Positions 1-12,539 of a DNA stretch of 64,000 bases are shown here, one piece after another (the stretch's first letter is position 1; the number at the start of each line of letters is the position of its first letter). Made by a program: the position numbers and the translations under genes. The notes under the pieces are model-generated. The model did not search any database and was not told the origin of the DNA. It worked only from the letters and a program-made list of their open reading frames with translations. The stretch comes from Kalaharituber pfeilii (Eukaryota > Ascomycota > Pezizomycetes > Pezizales > Pezizaceae): NCBI GenBank assembly GCA_015179045.1, contig WHUZ01000023.1:496001-560000 (forward strand), in the 5' to 3' direction.

Positions 1-806
1 TGGAGTATTCAGGTCTTGTACCTATGTCAAGTAGGTAATTTACCAGATGCCTTCCCGCTGCGGTAGGGTAATGCGGCTGACGACATATGACACTTACATC
101 AGAACATGGTGGAGCTTCCGTGGATGCATTCCAGTGTGCAGATAGGGACGGCAAGTAGGACGCTGTTCTTCGGCGGTGCCTGGTTACAAGACTACGCTGT
201 TCCCAGGTCGGAGTCAGCAGTACGCAACCCACTAGCCGCTCATTCCTTTTAGCCGATCTCGAACCATTTTAACGCTTCAGCGTGTTCTCGTTCTTTCTTT
301 CTTTTCTGTCCCCTCTCATATTCTCTGGCACATTTTCTTCTTTTCTACAGGTATGGTGCATATCTACCGTATATAGTAGTAGACCTGTTTACACGCAGAA
401 TCTATTAGATATTCCACCGTCCATTCACGGCTATTGTGCCTCCCGCGAACTTCCAGCAGAGAACCTTATTACGCGACCTGGCCGCTACCCACGCTCCCAC
501 AGGAGAAACTCGCGACAGAAGAGGGCATCAGACAGCGGAGAAAGGCAGAGCTGAGAAAAAGCAGGCAACAGGCAGTGGGATTCAAATCGGTGCAGAGGCT
601 GGAAAAACACCAGGAGCTGAGTGCGCCCACGTATCTGTTAACAAGCAACGTGTCACGGAGAAGCTGGGTTAAGAGGATATGGAAGGCGGCGGAGGTCATC
701 TGTAGACTGTATGAGGAGGTGGAGGTGGAGAAGTATCTTGAACCCGTCACCCTCAGCCCTTGGCGGAGCGCATGAGGTGGATAGAAAGTTAGTACTTTAT
801 TTCTCT
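1..806. other. non-coding or unassigned left edge
   Basis: I recognise no gene here. A 113-codon open frame on the plus strand (434-775) is basic and helix-prone, but I know no family for it and it has no supporting neighbours. At 180-195 the sequence is a two-mismatch version of the 16-nt motif CTGGTTACGAGACTAG that recurs through the window. Confidence 0.4.
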
Positions 807-817
807 CATCGATTCCT

Positions 818-866
818 CCTCGCCATAGCCCTTAGGGCGGCATGCGAGTAATGATATAAAAAAAAA
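818..866 (+). mobile_element. short hairpin poly(A) retroposon, copy 1
   Basis: The 49-bp insertion starts CCTCGCCATAGCCC, closes the hairpin with GGGCGGCATGCGAG, and ends in TAATGATAT plus an A-tract. It is flanked by a perfect 11-bp direct repeat, CATCGATTCCT (807-817 and 867-877). Poly(A) and a target duplication are the marks of target-primed retroposition. Nothing upstream of the hairpin is included in the insertion. Confidence 0.75.
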
Positions 867-903
867 CATCGATTCCTTTACCTTGATTTCTCATGTAACT
901 ATT

Positions 904-965
904 CTCGCCATAGCCCTCAGGGCGGCACGCGAGTCATGATGGAAAAAAAGAAAAAAAAAAAAAAA
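904..965 (+). mobile_element. short hairpin poly(A) retroposon, copy 2
   Basis: This is a second copy 38 bp downstream of copy 1. It has the same CTCGCC...GCGAG hairpin (one C for T change), a TCATGATGG spacer and an interrupted A-tract. I see no clear target duplication. Confidence 0.65.
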
Positions 966-1197
966 GGTTCCGGCGGAGTCAAAGTAGAAATAACGCGACT
1001 GAAGGTGTCAACATGAGAGTTCGGCACTTCCATGGCGAGAGGTCAACACAGAAATGCTGCGCTAGATCCACATGGATGCCAGATAGTTTCCACGCCTGGA
1101 GGTCATCTTGAGGAAAATCAGCACTTCAGCACTAGAAAGAGATATAATGAAAGTTATGACACAGGAGAGATCAATCGTGAGAGCTCAGTATATAGTA

Positions 1198-1201
<4 letters not shown>

Positions 1202-1235
<34 letters not shown>

Positions 1236-1270
1236 CATTACTCGCATGCCGCCTTGAGGGCTATGGCGAG
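1202..1270 (-). mobile_element. short hairpin poly(A) retroposon, copy 3
   Basis: This inverted copy is a run of about 29 T, then AATTTCATTACTCGC and the hairpin, ending GGCGAG. It is flanked by a perfect 10-bp direct repeat, ATAGTAGCTC (1192-1201 and 1271-1280). The insertion again stops exactly at the base of the hairpin. Confidence 0.75.
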
Positions 1271-1541
1271 ATAGTAGCTCATGCTACTAAACAGTTGTAA
1301 GGTGCAACTAAGTAATGTTTCTCCACTAGAAAACACGGGAGAAATCACCATTGTGAGCGCGTAGGGAAACACGGTTCTATTGCTAGGCCCTCTGCTGGGA
1401 GGCCATCAGGAATTGTATATGGTCTCATACGGGAAGGGAATATGAATGAATGAATAAAGTGATTAGTGAAGTGTACGATGAAGCGATGAAAGAAGATATG
1501 TGTGGATGACGATCTATGTACATGCCCTCCAGACCGTATAT

Positions 1542-2040
1542 TTAAGCTTCCCTCACAAGCCCTAAGCTTGTGCCCGCACGTGGCACACGGTGCTTCGACG
1601 CCCTGGCACATTTCATTTTTTTTGCCATGCCACGATCTCCAATAGTAATGGAGGGAGAAAAACAAAACCGGCATAGAACCCACAACCTCCGACAGTAACG
1701 TAGGGAGAAAGAGATAACATCAATGCACAACGGAACGCCCTGGCACAACATCTCTGCTCGTTCCGTCTCTAACCTACCAGGCGCCGCCGTCTCAATGCTA
1801 ATGCCTGCGTTCTTGCTGTTCGCCTCGCTCTTGCTGTTGAGCTCGCTCCCTGCTTCTGCTGCTTGAAGTAGCCTTGCAATCTCAACGCTGCCTCTTTTTT
1901 CAGCATGGTTCAAGGGTGTCCCCCCAGATCGATCAGCTTTGTCAACCTTTGCTCCTGCTGCTAAAAGCTGGTTTGCAATCTCGACATGGCCTTTTTCTGC
2001 AACATGGTGCAAGAGTTCCTTCCCATTTTTATCACTTCTG
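1542..2040 (-). pseudogene. out-of-frame continuation of the ankyrin array (3' end of NLR1)
   Basis: Directly downstream of the NLR1 stop, a frame shifted by one base continues the ankyrin pattern (HHVAEKGHVEIANQLLAAG and one further repeat), followed by a non-repetitive tail ending at 1542. Aligned with the neighbouring repeat units, the shift is explained by one extra base in the AAA run at 2043-2045 (plus strand). With it removed, the ankyrin frame runs on for about 165 codons. Either the gene suffered a recent frameshift and premature stop, or the base is an assembly error. The 1281-1541 stretch holds nothing else I recognise. Confidence 0.6.
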
Positions 2041-5000
2041 CTAAATCTTCGCTCCTGCTGCTATAAGCTGCTTTACAATCTCGACATGGCCTTTTTCTGC
2101 AGCACGCTGCAAGAGTTCCTTCCCATTTTTATCACTTCCACTGACCTTCGCTCCTGCTGCTACAAGCTGCTTTACAATCTCGACATTCCATTTTTTTGCA
2201 GCACAGTACAAGGGTGTCCGCCCATATAGATCAGCTTTGTTGACCTCTGCTCCTGCTGCTAGAAGCTGCTTTACCATCTCGACATGACCACTTCCTGCAG
2301 CCCAGTACAAGGGTGTCTGCCCATGTTGATCAGCTTTGTTGACCTCTGCTCCTGCTGCTAACAGCTGGTTTGCAATCTCGACATCGCCTTTTTCTGCAGC
2401 ACAGTGCAAGACTTCCTTCCCATTTTTATCACTTCCACTGACCTTCGCTCCTGCTGCTAGAAGCTGCTTTACAATCTCGACATTCCATTTTTCTGCAACA
2501 CAGTACAAGATTGTCTCCCCATTGTTAGTACTTCTGTTGAAATCTGCTCCTGCTGCTAGAAGCTGCTTTACAATCTCGACATGACCACTTCCTGCAGCCC
2601 AGTACAAGGGTGTCCGCCCATATAGATCAGCTTTGTTGACCTCTGCTCCTGCTGCTAGAAGCTGCTTTACCATCTCGACATAACCACTTCCTGCAGCCCA
2701 GTACAAGGGTGTCCGCCCATATTGATCAGCTTTGTTGACCTCTGCTCCTGCTGCTAAAAGCTGGTTTGCAATCTCGATATGGCCTTTTTCTGCAGCATGG
2801 TGCAAGGATGTCTTCCTATTGTAATCGCTTCTATTGACCTCCGCTCCTGCTGCTACAAGCTTCTTTACAACCTTGATATGGCCTCTTTCTGCAGCATAGT
2901 ACAACGGCGTCCTCCGACTGGCATCTGCTCCGTTCATTGATGCTCCTGCTGCTAGAAGCTGCTTTACAATCTCGACATGACCTTCTTCTGCAGCACAGTG
3001 CAAGAGTGTCTTCCTAAAGTTAGCGCTTCTGTCGATTAATGCTTCTGCTGCTAGAATCTGCTTTACAAACTCGACATGGCCTCTTTCTGTGGCCCGGTAC
3101 AAGTGTGTCCTCCAATATTGATATGATTTCTTGACCTCCATTTCTGCTGCTAAAAGCTGCTGTATAGCTTCGACCTGGCCTCTTTCTACGGCGGATTGCA
3201 AGGGTGTCTTCCCATCATTATCGGCTCTGTTGATGTCCACTCCTGCTGCTAGAAGCTGCTGTATAGCTTCGACCTGGCCTCTTTCTACGGCGGAATGTAA
3301 GGGTGTCTTCGTATCATTATCGGCTCTGTTGATGTCCACTCCTGCTGCTAGAAGCTGCTGTATTACTTCGATCTGGCCTCTTTCTACGGCGGAATGTAAG
3401 GGTGTCTTCCCATTATTATCGGCTCTGTTGATATCCATTCCGGCTGGTAGAAGCTGCTGTATAGCTTCAACCTGGCCTCTTTCTATGGCGGAATGTAAGG
3501 GTGTCTTCCCATCATTATCGGCTCTGTTGATATCCACTCCTGCTGCTAGAAGCTGCTGTATAGCTTCGACCTGGCCTCTTTCTATGGCGGAATGTAAGGG
3601 TGTCTTCCCATTATTATCGGCTCTGTTGATATCCATTCCGGCTGGTAGAAGCTGCTGTATAGCTTCGACCTGGCCTCTTTCTATGGCGGAATGTAAGGGT
3701 GTCTTCCCATTATTATCGGCTCTGTTGATATCCACTCCTGCTGCTAGAAGCTGCTGTATAACTTCGACCTGGCCTCTTCCTACGGCGGAATGCAAGGGTG
3801 TCTTCCCATCATTATCTGCTCTGTTGATATCCACTCCTGCTGCTAGAAGCTGCTTTATAATCTCGAGATAGCCTTCTTCTGCAGCATGGTGCAAGGGTGT
3901 CTTCCCATTGTAATCGCTTCTATTGACCTCCGCTCCTGCTGCTAGAAGCTGCTTTATAATTTTGACATTGCCTCCTTCTGCAGCATAGTGCAAGGGTTTC
4001 TTCCCATTTTTATCACTTCTGTTTACATCCGCTCCTGCTGCTAGAAGTTGCGTTACAATCTCGACATGGCCTCCTTCTGCAGCCACCCGCAGTGCATCCG
4101 CTAACAGTTCTTTCGGAACCTTTCCAAGCAACTGCTGCTCGTACAGGGAATCGATAGATGATTGAAGAAGTAGCTTAACAATCTCCGCATGCCCATTCTT
4201 CGACGCTGCGACAAGTGCTGGGGTCTCTAACCTCTCTTTCACTTTAGCTCCTGCTGCCAATAGCATTCTCACAATCTCGGTGTGGCCATTCTCCGAAGCT
4301 CTCTTGAGCACTGACTCTGGTATGGCTAGATGAGGCCTGCGGGATTTGGAGATATGTGCGTAATTGTTTTTGTGGATGAAGTTGACATCAGCACCTGCTC
4401 CCAGAAGCTTCTTTGCAACCTCAACTTGACCATGCTCCACAGCTACATAAAGTGCGATCGTTGCACGAAAATTGCCAATTTCCTGCCAGTCCTCAACAGG
4501 CTGCCTTATGGAATTTTGATCTTGCCCAGGATCAACAATTGTTTCCACGAGTCGTTCTATAATCTTCACATGTCCATTTTGGACTGCACAATCATATGAC
4601 TTAGCGAGTATTTCAGCAAACTCGGTTGTTGCACCTAGCGCCTCTTCTTCTAGGATATGACAGACGAAGCTCAATTGTCCAGCGTTGACAGCCTCTATCA
4701 GCAAGGTGCTCCAATCCACTGGAGCCCCCGCAAGTACGAGTCTCTCGAGTATTGCTAGATTACCTCCAGCAAATGCTGAATATAGTGCATTACTCAGATA
4801 TTCTGGAGTGTAATCAAGATCTTCCCCTGCTTGCAGTATGTATTCAACGGTTCGTAGGTGTCCCCTTGCTGAAGCAGCCATGAGGGCTGTTTGCTTTTCA
4901 TCGGTCTCATGCAAGTGAAATTCACAGTTCAACTGTGAGCCTCTGCTGACATAAAAGTGCACGAGAAAAGGAAATCCGAGTGCAGCAGAGACCAGAAGAG

Positions 5001-8000
5001 GCTTCTCAGAAACATGGCATTCATACTCAGTGCCGGCAGCAGCTCGAGCAAGGAAATCCTCCACAAATTGGGGTGGGGAAATGTGATCCGAGGCTATCTC
5101 TTGGAATACCAATTGAACCAGGACCTCATGTGAGTTCTGAACTGCCCATTTGAAGCACTCATGAAGAGGATCATCTGTCATTGACTGGGAATCAGCTTGC
5201 CATGGGAGTTTGACCAGGCTACGGTCATCGAAAACCAAGTCTCTGCACCACCTCCAAAGTGGTTCCCTAGGTATGGAGGACCTCGAATCTATTGGTAGAC
5301 TTTCGCAATGGCTGAGCCAATTCTGAATAATATAGTCGAACAAAGTATGTTGGTTTATCTGAGACCTAGATAGATCTGGCTCCATCTCAGAGTTTCTTGA
5401 CATTGCGCTAAACACTTTCAAGTTGGCCCTTTGGGGTACATGTTCCTTTAAGGGTTGTTGAAAAACATAATGGGAGGCTGTTGTTACAACCCAATTTGAC
5501 TGTAGTTCTCGTGGAATCCAGCGCGATACAGGCATAGATAATATTGATCGCCTTGGTTTCGATTCCAGTACAGGAGTAGCCTGTTCCAGTTGAATCTGAA
5601 GATCCTGGAAATGCAAGTATTGTAAACACCTTTTGGCCAGATGTACTGCTGTAGTTCGTGGCTCAATCCGAAATACTTCTAGCTGTACTGGCAACTTGTA
5701 TTTTTGCAGAAAGGTTACTACAGTCGAATGTATGAAGTGAACTGTTGATGAATCACAGACTGGCTCTTCTATCGCCAAAAAGTGTCCACAGGCCTCAATA
5801 ACCTTATCTAGGTCTGTCGGAATACGACTTAGCCCTTGTGCTTGCATGGTATCCTCATCCCTGATAACCACTGCCTCCACGAGTTCACGTAGTGATAACT
5901 GCCTCCTTGCCATGGTAAGCCACTGGAATGCCTCCACAGCAATGTCCTTGCTACGCTCCTTGACAATATGTTCAAGCATCCTGATGTACGTCTCATCTAG
6001 ATTACGGGGCAGTGACCGTAAGGTCTCTCGGATATCCTCATCATTGAGCTGCCTACAGATATCATATATCTGTAAAGTAACCCACAGAAACCTAAGATTG
6101 CAACTGTTTAGCATGTCACTAGAATATTCATAGAGCAAAACGGCAGATTTTATACTTACATTCCTTCAACACCAACCATCAATGCATGCTTAATTTCCTC
6201 TACCATGGCTGGATCTTGGATTCGCAATCTGCCGTCCTCCAAACGTTGTTTCAATGACTCGTCAATGTATCCTTCGATTTCAGGGCGCCACTTCACATCA
6301 TCAAGTGATATTGAGATAGTATTTCTGAGGTTTCTGCTTAAGTAAACCTCCTTGCGGCTAGAAAGGTAGACTTTGATACATGATGATATGCTTAATAGTT
6401 TATTCAGCATTTCAACTATCTGAGCTTGGATGTCATCATGGCATTCATCCATCCCATCAAGTATCAGATAAATATAATTGGGAAGGCTGCAAGTTCGAAT
6501 GAAAAGGTTTTGCCATTGATGTGTAGAGGGGATGTTGTTGTATTGGCTGAAGAACTTTGCCAGATATTCCTCAAATTCAGCTGGGCCATGAAAAACAGCA
6601 AGAATCTGCTTGATCAAGCTTCTTATAATTTCTTCGAACTTGAGTGAACGAGGATCAGAAAAATTGCAGAAAAAGTACCCAATGAACATTTTTCTAGATG
6701 CAATGGTAGTTTGCTGGAGACATGTATCTAGGAGATACTTCACAACTGAGGTTGATAAAACCGATTTTCCAGATCCCGCTGTAGTGAGAAGCAAATAGTT
6801 GTGGATGTAGCAGTTAGCAACTTAACCAAGAATGAAGCTAACCAAAGGTTGAACATACGTATTCCATGGCACCAGAGTATTGAAGAATGGCAGGATTGCA
6901 CCCATTCTTTATACTCCTCCATTTCATATAGCCATTTTCCAGTAGATGGATGGCTAGAATTGAAGAACTCCAAGAACGTTGTTGTGTGATTGTAATCGGA
7001 GATCCGTTCCAGCAACCTTCGGCGTTCTTCAACTGCTCCAGTTCAATCCGTATTTCATTAGTTTGGCGTTTTAGTTAAGGCAATTGAGAGCTGATTGTGA
7101 ATAACTAACGCTTTCTCTGAGCCTCCTGCTTTAATTCCAAGTCAATGGTTTTCTTCCATTGCTGCAACTGACGTTCTTCATTCCCTAAAGCACACAAGTG
7201 AGAATTTGAGGTTTCCTAGACCATATTCTCTAACAGAAAGGTATTATATATCTGGTTGGCTTACGCTTGACACTTGCCTCTAGTCTCCGCCTCCATTGTC
7301 TGTTGCGAACCCATTCTTGCAGCTCTATATCTTTGTGGTCTTCCCATTTCTTGTTAAAACGAGCCCATTCCTGCAGCTCTACATTTGTGTGCTGCTCCCA
7401 CTTGTTGCTAAAAAGTATCTGCTGCTGCCTCGCTTTTCTCGCGGTATCCTCCCTGGCAAGAATAACTTGGTATTCCACAATCTTCTGCTGGAAGATGAGT
7501 TTTTTTTCCACATCTTGCAGTTCATTGCCCAACGGTAGCAGAAGTGCCCTCCAAATCATTGAGGTACCTGACCACACCGTTAACAAGTTTCAAAAAAAAT
7601 CATTTGTTGCATTTCAAAGTAGAGTTAAGTAGAATATCAGGCTTCCTTGAAAGAGTAGAGAGAACAACAGTATAAAGAGTATGGGGAGGAGCGATCGTGT
7701 AAAAAGGGAGATTGTACTCGTAGTGCCTGCCTCTCCGCCAAAGTACTTGAGCCCAGGGACCCTAACCACATGGCGAAGAGCTCCAAGCAGGGTTACGTCG
7801 GTATATATAAAAAATTCCGACTTACTTGACCTACGTAAAAATGCAAGAGCATCTGTACAGAACACCACTGTTTTGGCGTAGTACTCAAAGACTGCATCCT
7901 GAAGTCCCTGATAGTGCGGCCACAAATCCTGAAATTCCGTAAATATGGGGCATAGCATTCCCAGCTTTTCAAGCAATTCAGTAAGACAGGCGAAGTATCG

Positions 8001-8450
8001 AATGTAATTATGAGCCGTCTATTCCAGCATGTCATGTCAGTGCCCGAAACGTAGATTAGGATCGGGTGCATTGCATTGCATACCAGTAACAAGAGCTTAA
8101 CACTTCCCCATACCAACGCGGAAATATACGTCTGATGCTGAATCATCGTATCAACAACTCTGGAGAATTGCTGGACGGATTGTAAAAAGGCTTCACAGCG
8201 TTTGATATTTTTCTCTGAAACTCTTGCATCTTGCAAGGCTTTTGTCAGATCTAAAATGTCAGTTGGGGTCTCAGTTTGGTTTAGAGCATTTCTTTCATCC
8301 AGTGATAGCAGCTTGCTAAATGCATCAACAGCATTAATTAGATTCTCTTGACCGCTACAAGGGATAATTGTCAGTATCCGAATAATTTAGAAACATTGAC
8401 TGCACAACTTACGTAGGTTGTTGAGCTTGGGGGCCTGGCTGCTGTGCCAT
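2041..8450 (-). CDS. NLR1: NACHT-ankyrin STAND receptor-like protein
   Basis: This is a predicted 1907-aa intracellular NLR-type NTPase. The model is complement(join(2041..6091,6160..6778,6859..7032,7110..7184,7265..7567,7826..8018,8084..8354,8413..8450)). All junctions are GT-AG and keep frame, and every one is matched in NLR2. Domains in order: a DUF7708-like N-terminal region (about residues 30-165; LVWGSVKLLLL, then the YFACLTELLEKLG stretch); a charged Trp/Gln-rich coiled linker with two 18-aa repeats containing ELQEW; NACHT with the P-loop GIPGSGKS (about residue 350) and Walker B LILDGMDE; a winged-helix-like region (FLWVTLQ...ICRQLND); degenerate then canonical ankyrin repeats, the last 21 nearly contiguous. 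Fungal NLRs of this type are linked to non-self recognition and programmed cell death; a role here is inference. The start is the ATG of a 38-bp first exon, conserved in the paralog. The 3' end may be truncated by a one-base indel. Intron 3 (258 nt) is over three times the length of its paralogous counterpart. Confidence 0.85.
2060..4110 (-). repeat. 99-bp ankyrin-coding tandem repeats
   Basis: About 21 units of 33 codons make up the 3' half of NLR1. Units at about 3190-3850 are almost identical at the DNA level, including synonymous sites. They alternate in a 198-bp higher-order unit (LLAAGVDINRAD / LLPAGMDINRAD). A second block (about 2200-2760) also repeats as a multi-unit cassette (NKADQ, NKADLYGRTPLY, then the SGSDKNGKE unit). 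Confidence 0.85.
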
Positions 8451-10621
8451 TTGAAGAGATAGGGAGTCGTTTATATGTATAGCTGCTCTATTGTGCTTTC
8501 GGGGGTGTTAGGTTTGTGGTATGCTGAAATCTGAAGCTTGAGAGATTGCGAGTTGATTCGGAGTTCGGAAGACTATAGCTAGTCAAGGTGAACACTTGAA
8601 GATACGGACAAGTTCATCGGCAGAGGTAAATGCGGCTCAATCCCGGCCGTATCTCGACGTTCGTCAGCTCCACCACTCGTCCCACCAATCAGAATTGTCT
8701 ATACTAACTCAACAACTGAGCTGAGTGTCCCTCCCAGTCTCCAAAAATCAAGGTGACAAAAAATTGCAAAAAATTGCAAAAATGGCAGAAAAAATCTAAG
8801 CAAATCAATTAAGCTCAGATATTCAATTGGAGTTATTTTTTTAATGCATTCGAGGTTGAATTGCTATTCTTCTTGGCATATGGGACTGCTGCGATATGGA
8901 ACTCATGATATGTACGGTCTATGGCAGTACCCACTGCATAGTAATGCTAGCTCTCTTACATGCGACATACATGTTTAAAATTTAAATTTAAATGCGTTGC
9001 AAATGGTATTCGCCTCGTCGTCTCGCAGTCTATCTATGGCCTTGAGAGGCTTCTACATTACAACAAATGATGATATTGCCTTGCAATTATTTTTTGTGAT
9101 GTGTGCAGGCTAGCCGATGGGGATATCCGCACTTTGCAAGAACGGAGACCACTAGTACCAATCATCTACGGTAGCCCTGTGACCGCAATCTTTCTTGTAG
9201 CTCAACAATGAGAGCATTAGGTATCAACAAGCAGTGGGGCTACGCAGGAGCAAGGGTGAAGCCAATTGCGAGTCTCGGCTGTGCATGGCTGCGTTGTCTA
9301 AATGGCATGAGACTAACCAGTTGCATTTGACTCCCAGCAACTACTGCAGAGGCTGGGTTGATACATGGGGATGAGGCTATGCAGATTCACAATCTGGTTA
9401 AGATAAAAAGAGGAAATACCTAGCAAGGTTGCCACTATGTTGTACCCAAGAAAGGCGAAGTAAGCACATGCAGCTCACATGCATCATTTGAACTGACCTA
9501 TGAACCTGCGAGAGTGAATAATGCACAGATGGCTGAGCATTGTGACACCAGACGTCAATAATTTAATAGAGAATGCTAGGAATCAACTATTCACTTGCAT
9601 CAATGTATCCGAGACTACATCCCTCTATGGAGGTACTCATGAGCTCGCGTGCTAAGTCCAGCGCAACCCAATACCTGCACCGCTCCAGGGCACGTGCAAA
9701 TAAGTAGTTTGTTCAAGTCCATAATAATGGTATTCAAGAAGCTTTGCTACGGTCGGTTTCTTGCTACGGTACTGTGGTAGTGGAAGTCGAGGAGCCAATC
9801 TGTGGCGATGTATACGACGGGCATTGGGGGGAGGGGAGGGTATGCCTGGGTTGGGTTGTTGTTGAAGGGGGAAGTATGTATTGCACCATGTATATATACA
9901 AGGAGGGGCAGGGCGGGAGTCCTGCTCTCCCTCAACCTACCTTACAACTTGAAAGTTCTTTCTTAAGATTCCCGGTCCTCGAGAGAAAGAGAACCCTCCT
10001 ACACTACTCTGAATACGGCAAGGATCATAGATATGCGGCACTGTTCAAATAAAGCCATGTTTCGATTCTGGGATAGCAGGGGAAGACTAAGCACACTTCT
10101 GAGTCAACTATGTAGCTCAGTCATATCGTACTGTACCAACTGAAGCTTACGCAGGAGGTGTACCAGTATCTTCCCGGCGATCAGGCTCATTCTTCTCAAG
10201 CTATCATAGGCATCAGAAGAGGAAGCAGCCTAAATTCCGACCTCCGTGACTTGGAGCCTAGCGAGGCTGATTACCGATACTGAACCCTGTCGAGCATGGT
10301 TGTCTCCCATGGCCATGTTTCATACAGTATGGTGCCGGAAGTTAATAATCAACATGAAATTTGCGACACAACCAACGCAACGCAAAACCTATCAGCAACC
10401 ACAACCTGATATGAACTAAGGTAAAAATATCAAAAATCTATACTATTTCAGACGCTCTATCATTCTATGATATTTTCATGGCAAAATCTTTATTCGTTGT
10501 AAAACTGAAAAGGTTCAAAGTTTTTTTACTTTCTTAGGAAATGTAGCAAATGTTCACTTGCCAAGCCCAATACAAATGGATTAGTCATCAAAGGGTTCCC
10601 CGCCGGTGACTTATATTTTTG
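8451..10621. other. intergenic, upstream of NLR1
   Basis: I see no supported gene. The 5' side of NLR1 (8451-8800) has no obvious conserved promoter motif. A GC-richer patch with a TATATATA box near 9893-9900 and a C/T-rich downstream stretch (9744-10052) looks promoter- or LTR-like, but I find no terminal duplication to support it. Confidence 0.4.
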
Positions 10622-10651
10622 AAGGCCTCTCTGGTTACGAGACTAGGCCTC
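10622..10651 (+). mobile_element. 16-nt boundary motif flanked by an 8-bp direct repeat
   Basis: AGGCCTCT, then CTGGTTACGAGACT, then AGGCCTCT. The inserted core is the motif found repeatedly in this window. The arrangement looks like a micro-insertion or excision footprint with an 8-bp target duplication. Confidence 0.5.
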
Positions 10652-11040
10652 TGTACCATATTGATGACCATCCTTATATGCCTGCATAATATGAAGACAC
10701 TTATTATAATAACCCCAAATAGAGATGTCTGAAATAGAAGTAATTTACCATTTCTACGGAATTAGGACCCCATCGACCGTAGCGAATTAAAACCGTAGTA
10801 GAAACCGTACAAACCGTAGAAAATAATTTCTATTCCGTAGGAAAAAGTGGTCTACGATTTCTTCTGTCGTAGCAACTTTGGATACCTTAATGGTTGCTCC
10901 TCGGTGCTAGGTTCTGCACATACACTCGACATCGGTAGGAGCGGTTGGCTAGCCTAATTACAACAGGGAAGGACTTTTTCCATGCTTGACGGCCTGGGAG
11001 GTACGGTATGCTACTATGATAGACAGAAAAATAAGTATTT

Positions 11041-11219
11041 GGTATGCGCCATGCATATTTTCGTATGCTTGGCTGTTGATAGCCATGAGACTATGATAGC
11101 GTCCAAATTTATTATGTAATAAAGTATTTGGACAGCTGACATAATGAATTTGGACTTTTACACCTATTCTTTACCACCAAGCATACGAAAATATGCTAGT
11201 TTCCGAGCAGTATGCCACC
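11041..11219. mobile_element. foldback (MITE-like) element
   Basis: Perfect 20-bp inverted arms (11053-11072 GCATATTTTCGTATGCTTGG and 11177-11196) enclose a second nested pair (GTCCAAATTTATTATGT at 11101 against its near-complement ending at 11154). There is no ORF inside. The outer bases (GGTATGC / GTATGCC) extend the symmetry. This is a non-autonomous foldback element of unknown superfamily. Confidence 0.6.
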
Positions 11220-12539
11220 ATAATCATGTCAAAGCCAAATAATCATGGTATTCGCTCTATTGTACCGACGGCATATGGCCTGAATTCGAGGGCGAGTTAA
11301 ACCTCCTCAGACCACTTAGGCCCTGTTTGGTTGCAGTATGTCGTATCAGATAGTTTAGACCTAACATCGGTATGAATGGCCAAGACGGATACTACGTAAG
11401 GAGTGCAATTGGAACTGGGGAAGTGTTTGTTTGCTACAATTTGACTATGTACCTACAGATATGCAGTGCCAAAGAAAAAAAAAAAAGGCAGCTTAAAGTT
11501 TTGCTTGCTTCATTCTCCATTCTGCAAAAAAAAAAAAAAAAAAAAAAAAAAAGATATCCCATGACAACCAATGTCAAACTTGACAGTTGCAGCTATATTA
11601 TAATATTGCATTGCGAGTCTCAAGCTACTACTGCTATAGCACTCAATCAGCCTAGCCAAACTGTCAGAACTACGAGCAAAGAGGACCTTCCAAAGGACAC
11701 CGCGAGTTTGCCGAAAAATACACCTCCTGTAAGTACGCATTTCCTTGCAATGCTGACGTCTGCATAGAAGTTTTATTGTGAAATAACAGCATGTACTGCG
11801 TTATTTCTATTCCAATTGCCAATAATAGGTCCAGAGTGAGGATATTGTGAGGGCCATAGACTGCTACTGCTAAACTGCTATGGCTTTAGCTACTTAGCGA
11901 AGTTTACTTGTTCTCCATGGAGATTATATCCTCTACTGCTGCTACCATTCTACCTCTCAGGCATTTCGTTTGAAACAAATTATTTATCAGCAAGTACAAT
12001 TTCTATTCACAATGTCTCACCAAATATAATTACACCGAGTAGCGGATGGCTGGTAATGATGTTCAGAATTAAGTGGAAAAGTGGTCTTCAGCGGAAAGCT
12101 AGTTTGGTTGGTGCGGAAAGCCATTTCCGCTAGCTGGTTGCATTTCTGCCGGGTTTGCCATCAGGGTTTCTGCCCAGCAAAACTTGTCGCTAAGAAAACC
12201 GGGTCAAGATCTCCCAGACTTGAGTTCTGCCATAATAGTAGTGCATTGCAATGTCAATATCATGATGCAATGCAATAGTGTGATGCAGTTTGCTGTAGCA
12301 AGTGAAATGATACATGGTTATACTCACCTCCATTGGACAGTTCCAATTTTTGCAGGCGGATATTTACAGTTTAGTTTCTACTTGAAATCTGTGGTCAACC
12401 AAACAGCGCCTTGCATCAAACTCTCAGTTTGCTGACTAAGTGTACCCAATACCAGCCTCTGACTGCATTCGTCAAGTCAAGCTCTTAATAATCATTTTCT
12501 TTTTCAACTCCATATATTGAAATTTCTGAGAAGAATATA
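11220..12539. other. intergenic
   Basis: No supported gene is present. There is a 27-nt A-tract at about 11526-11552 without the hairpin family upstream, so its origin is unclear. Confidence 0.4.

Noticed and set aside
3131..3871. 246-codon plus-strand frame with repeated CIASTWPLS
   Set aside because: It is the antisense shadow of the NLR1 ankyrin repeats.
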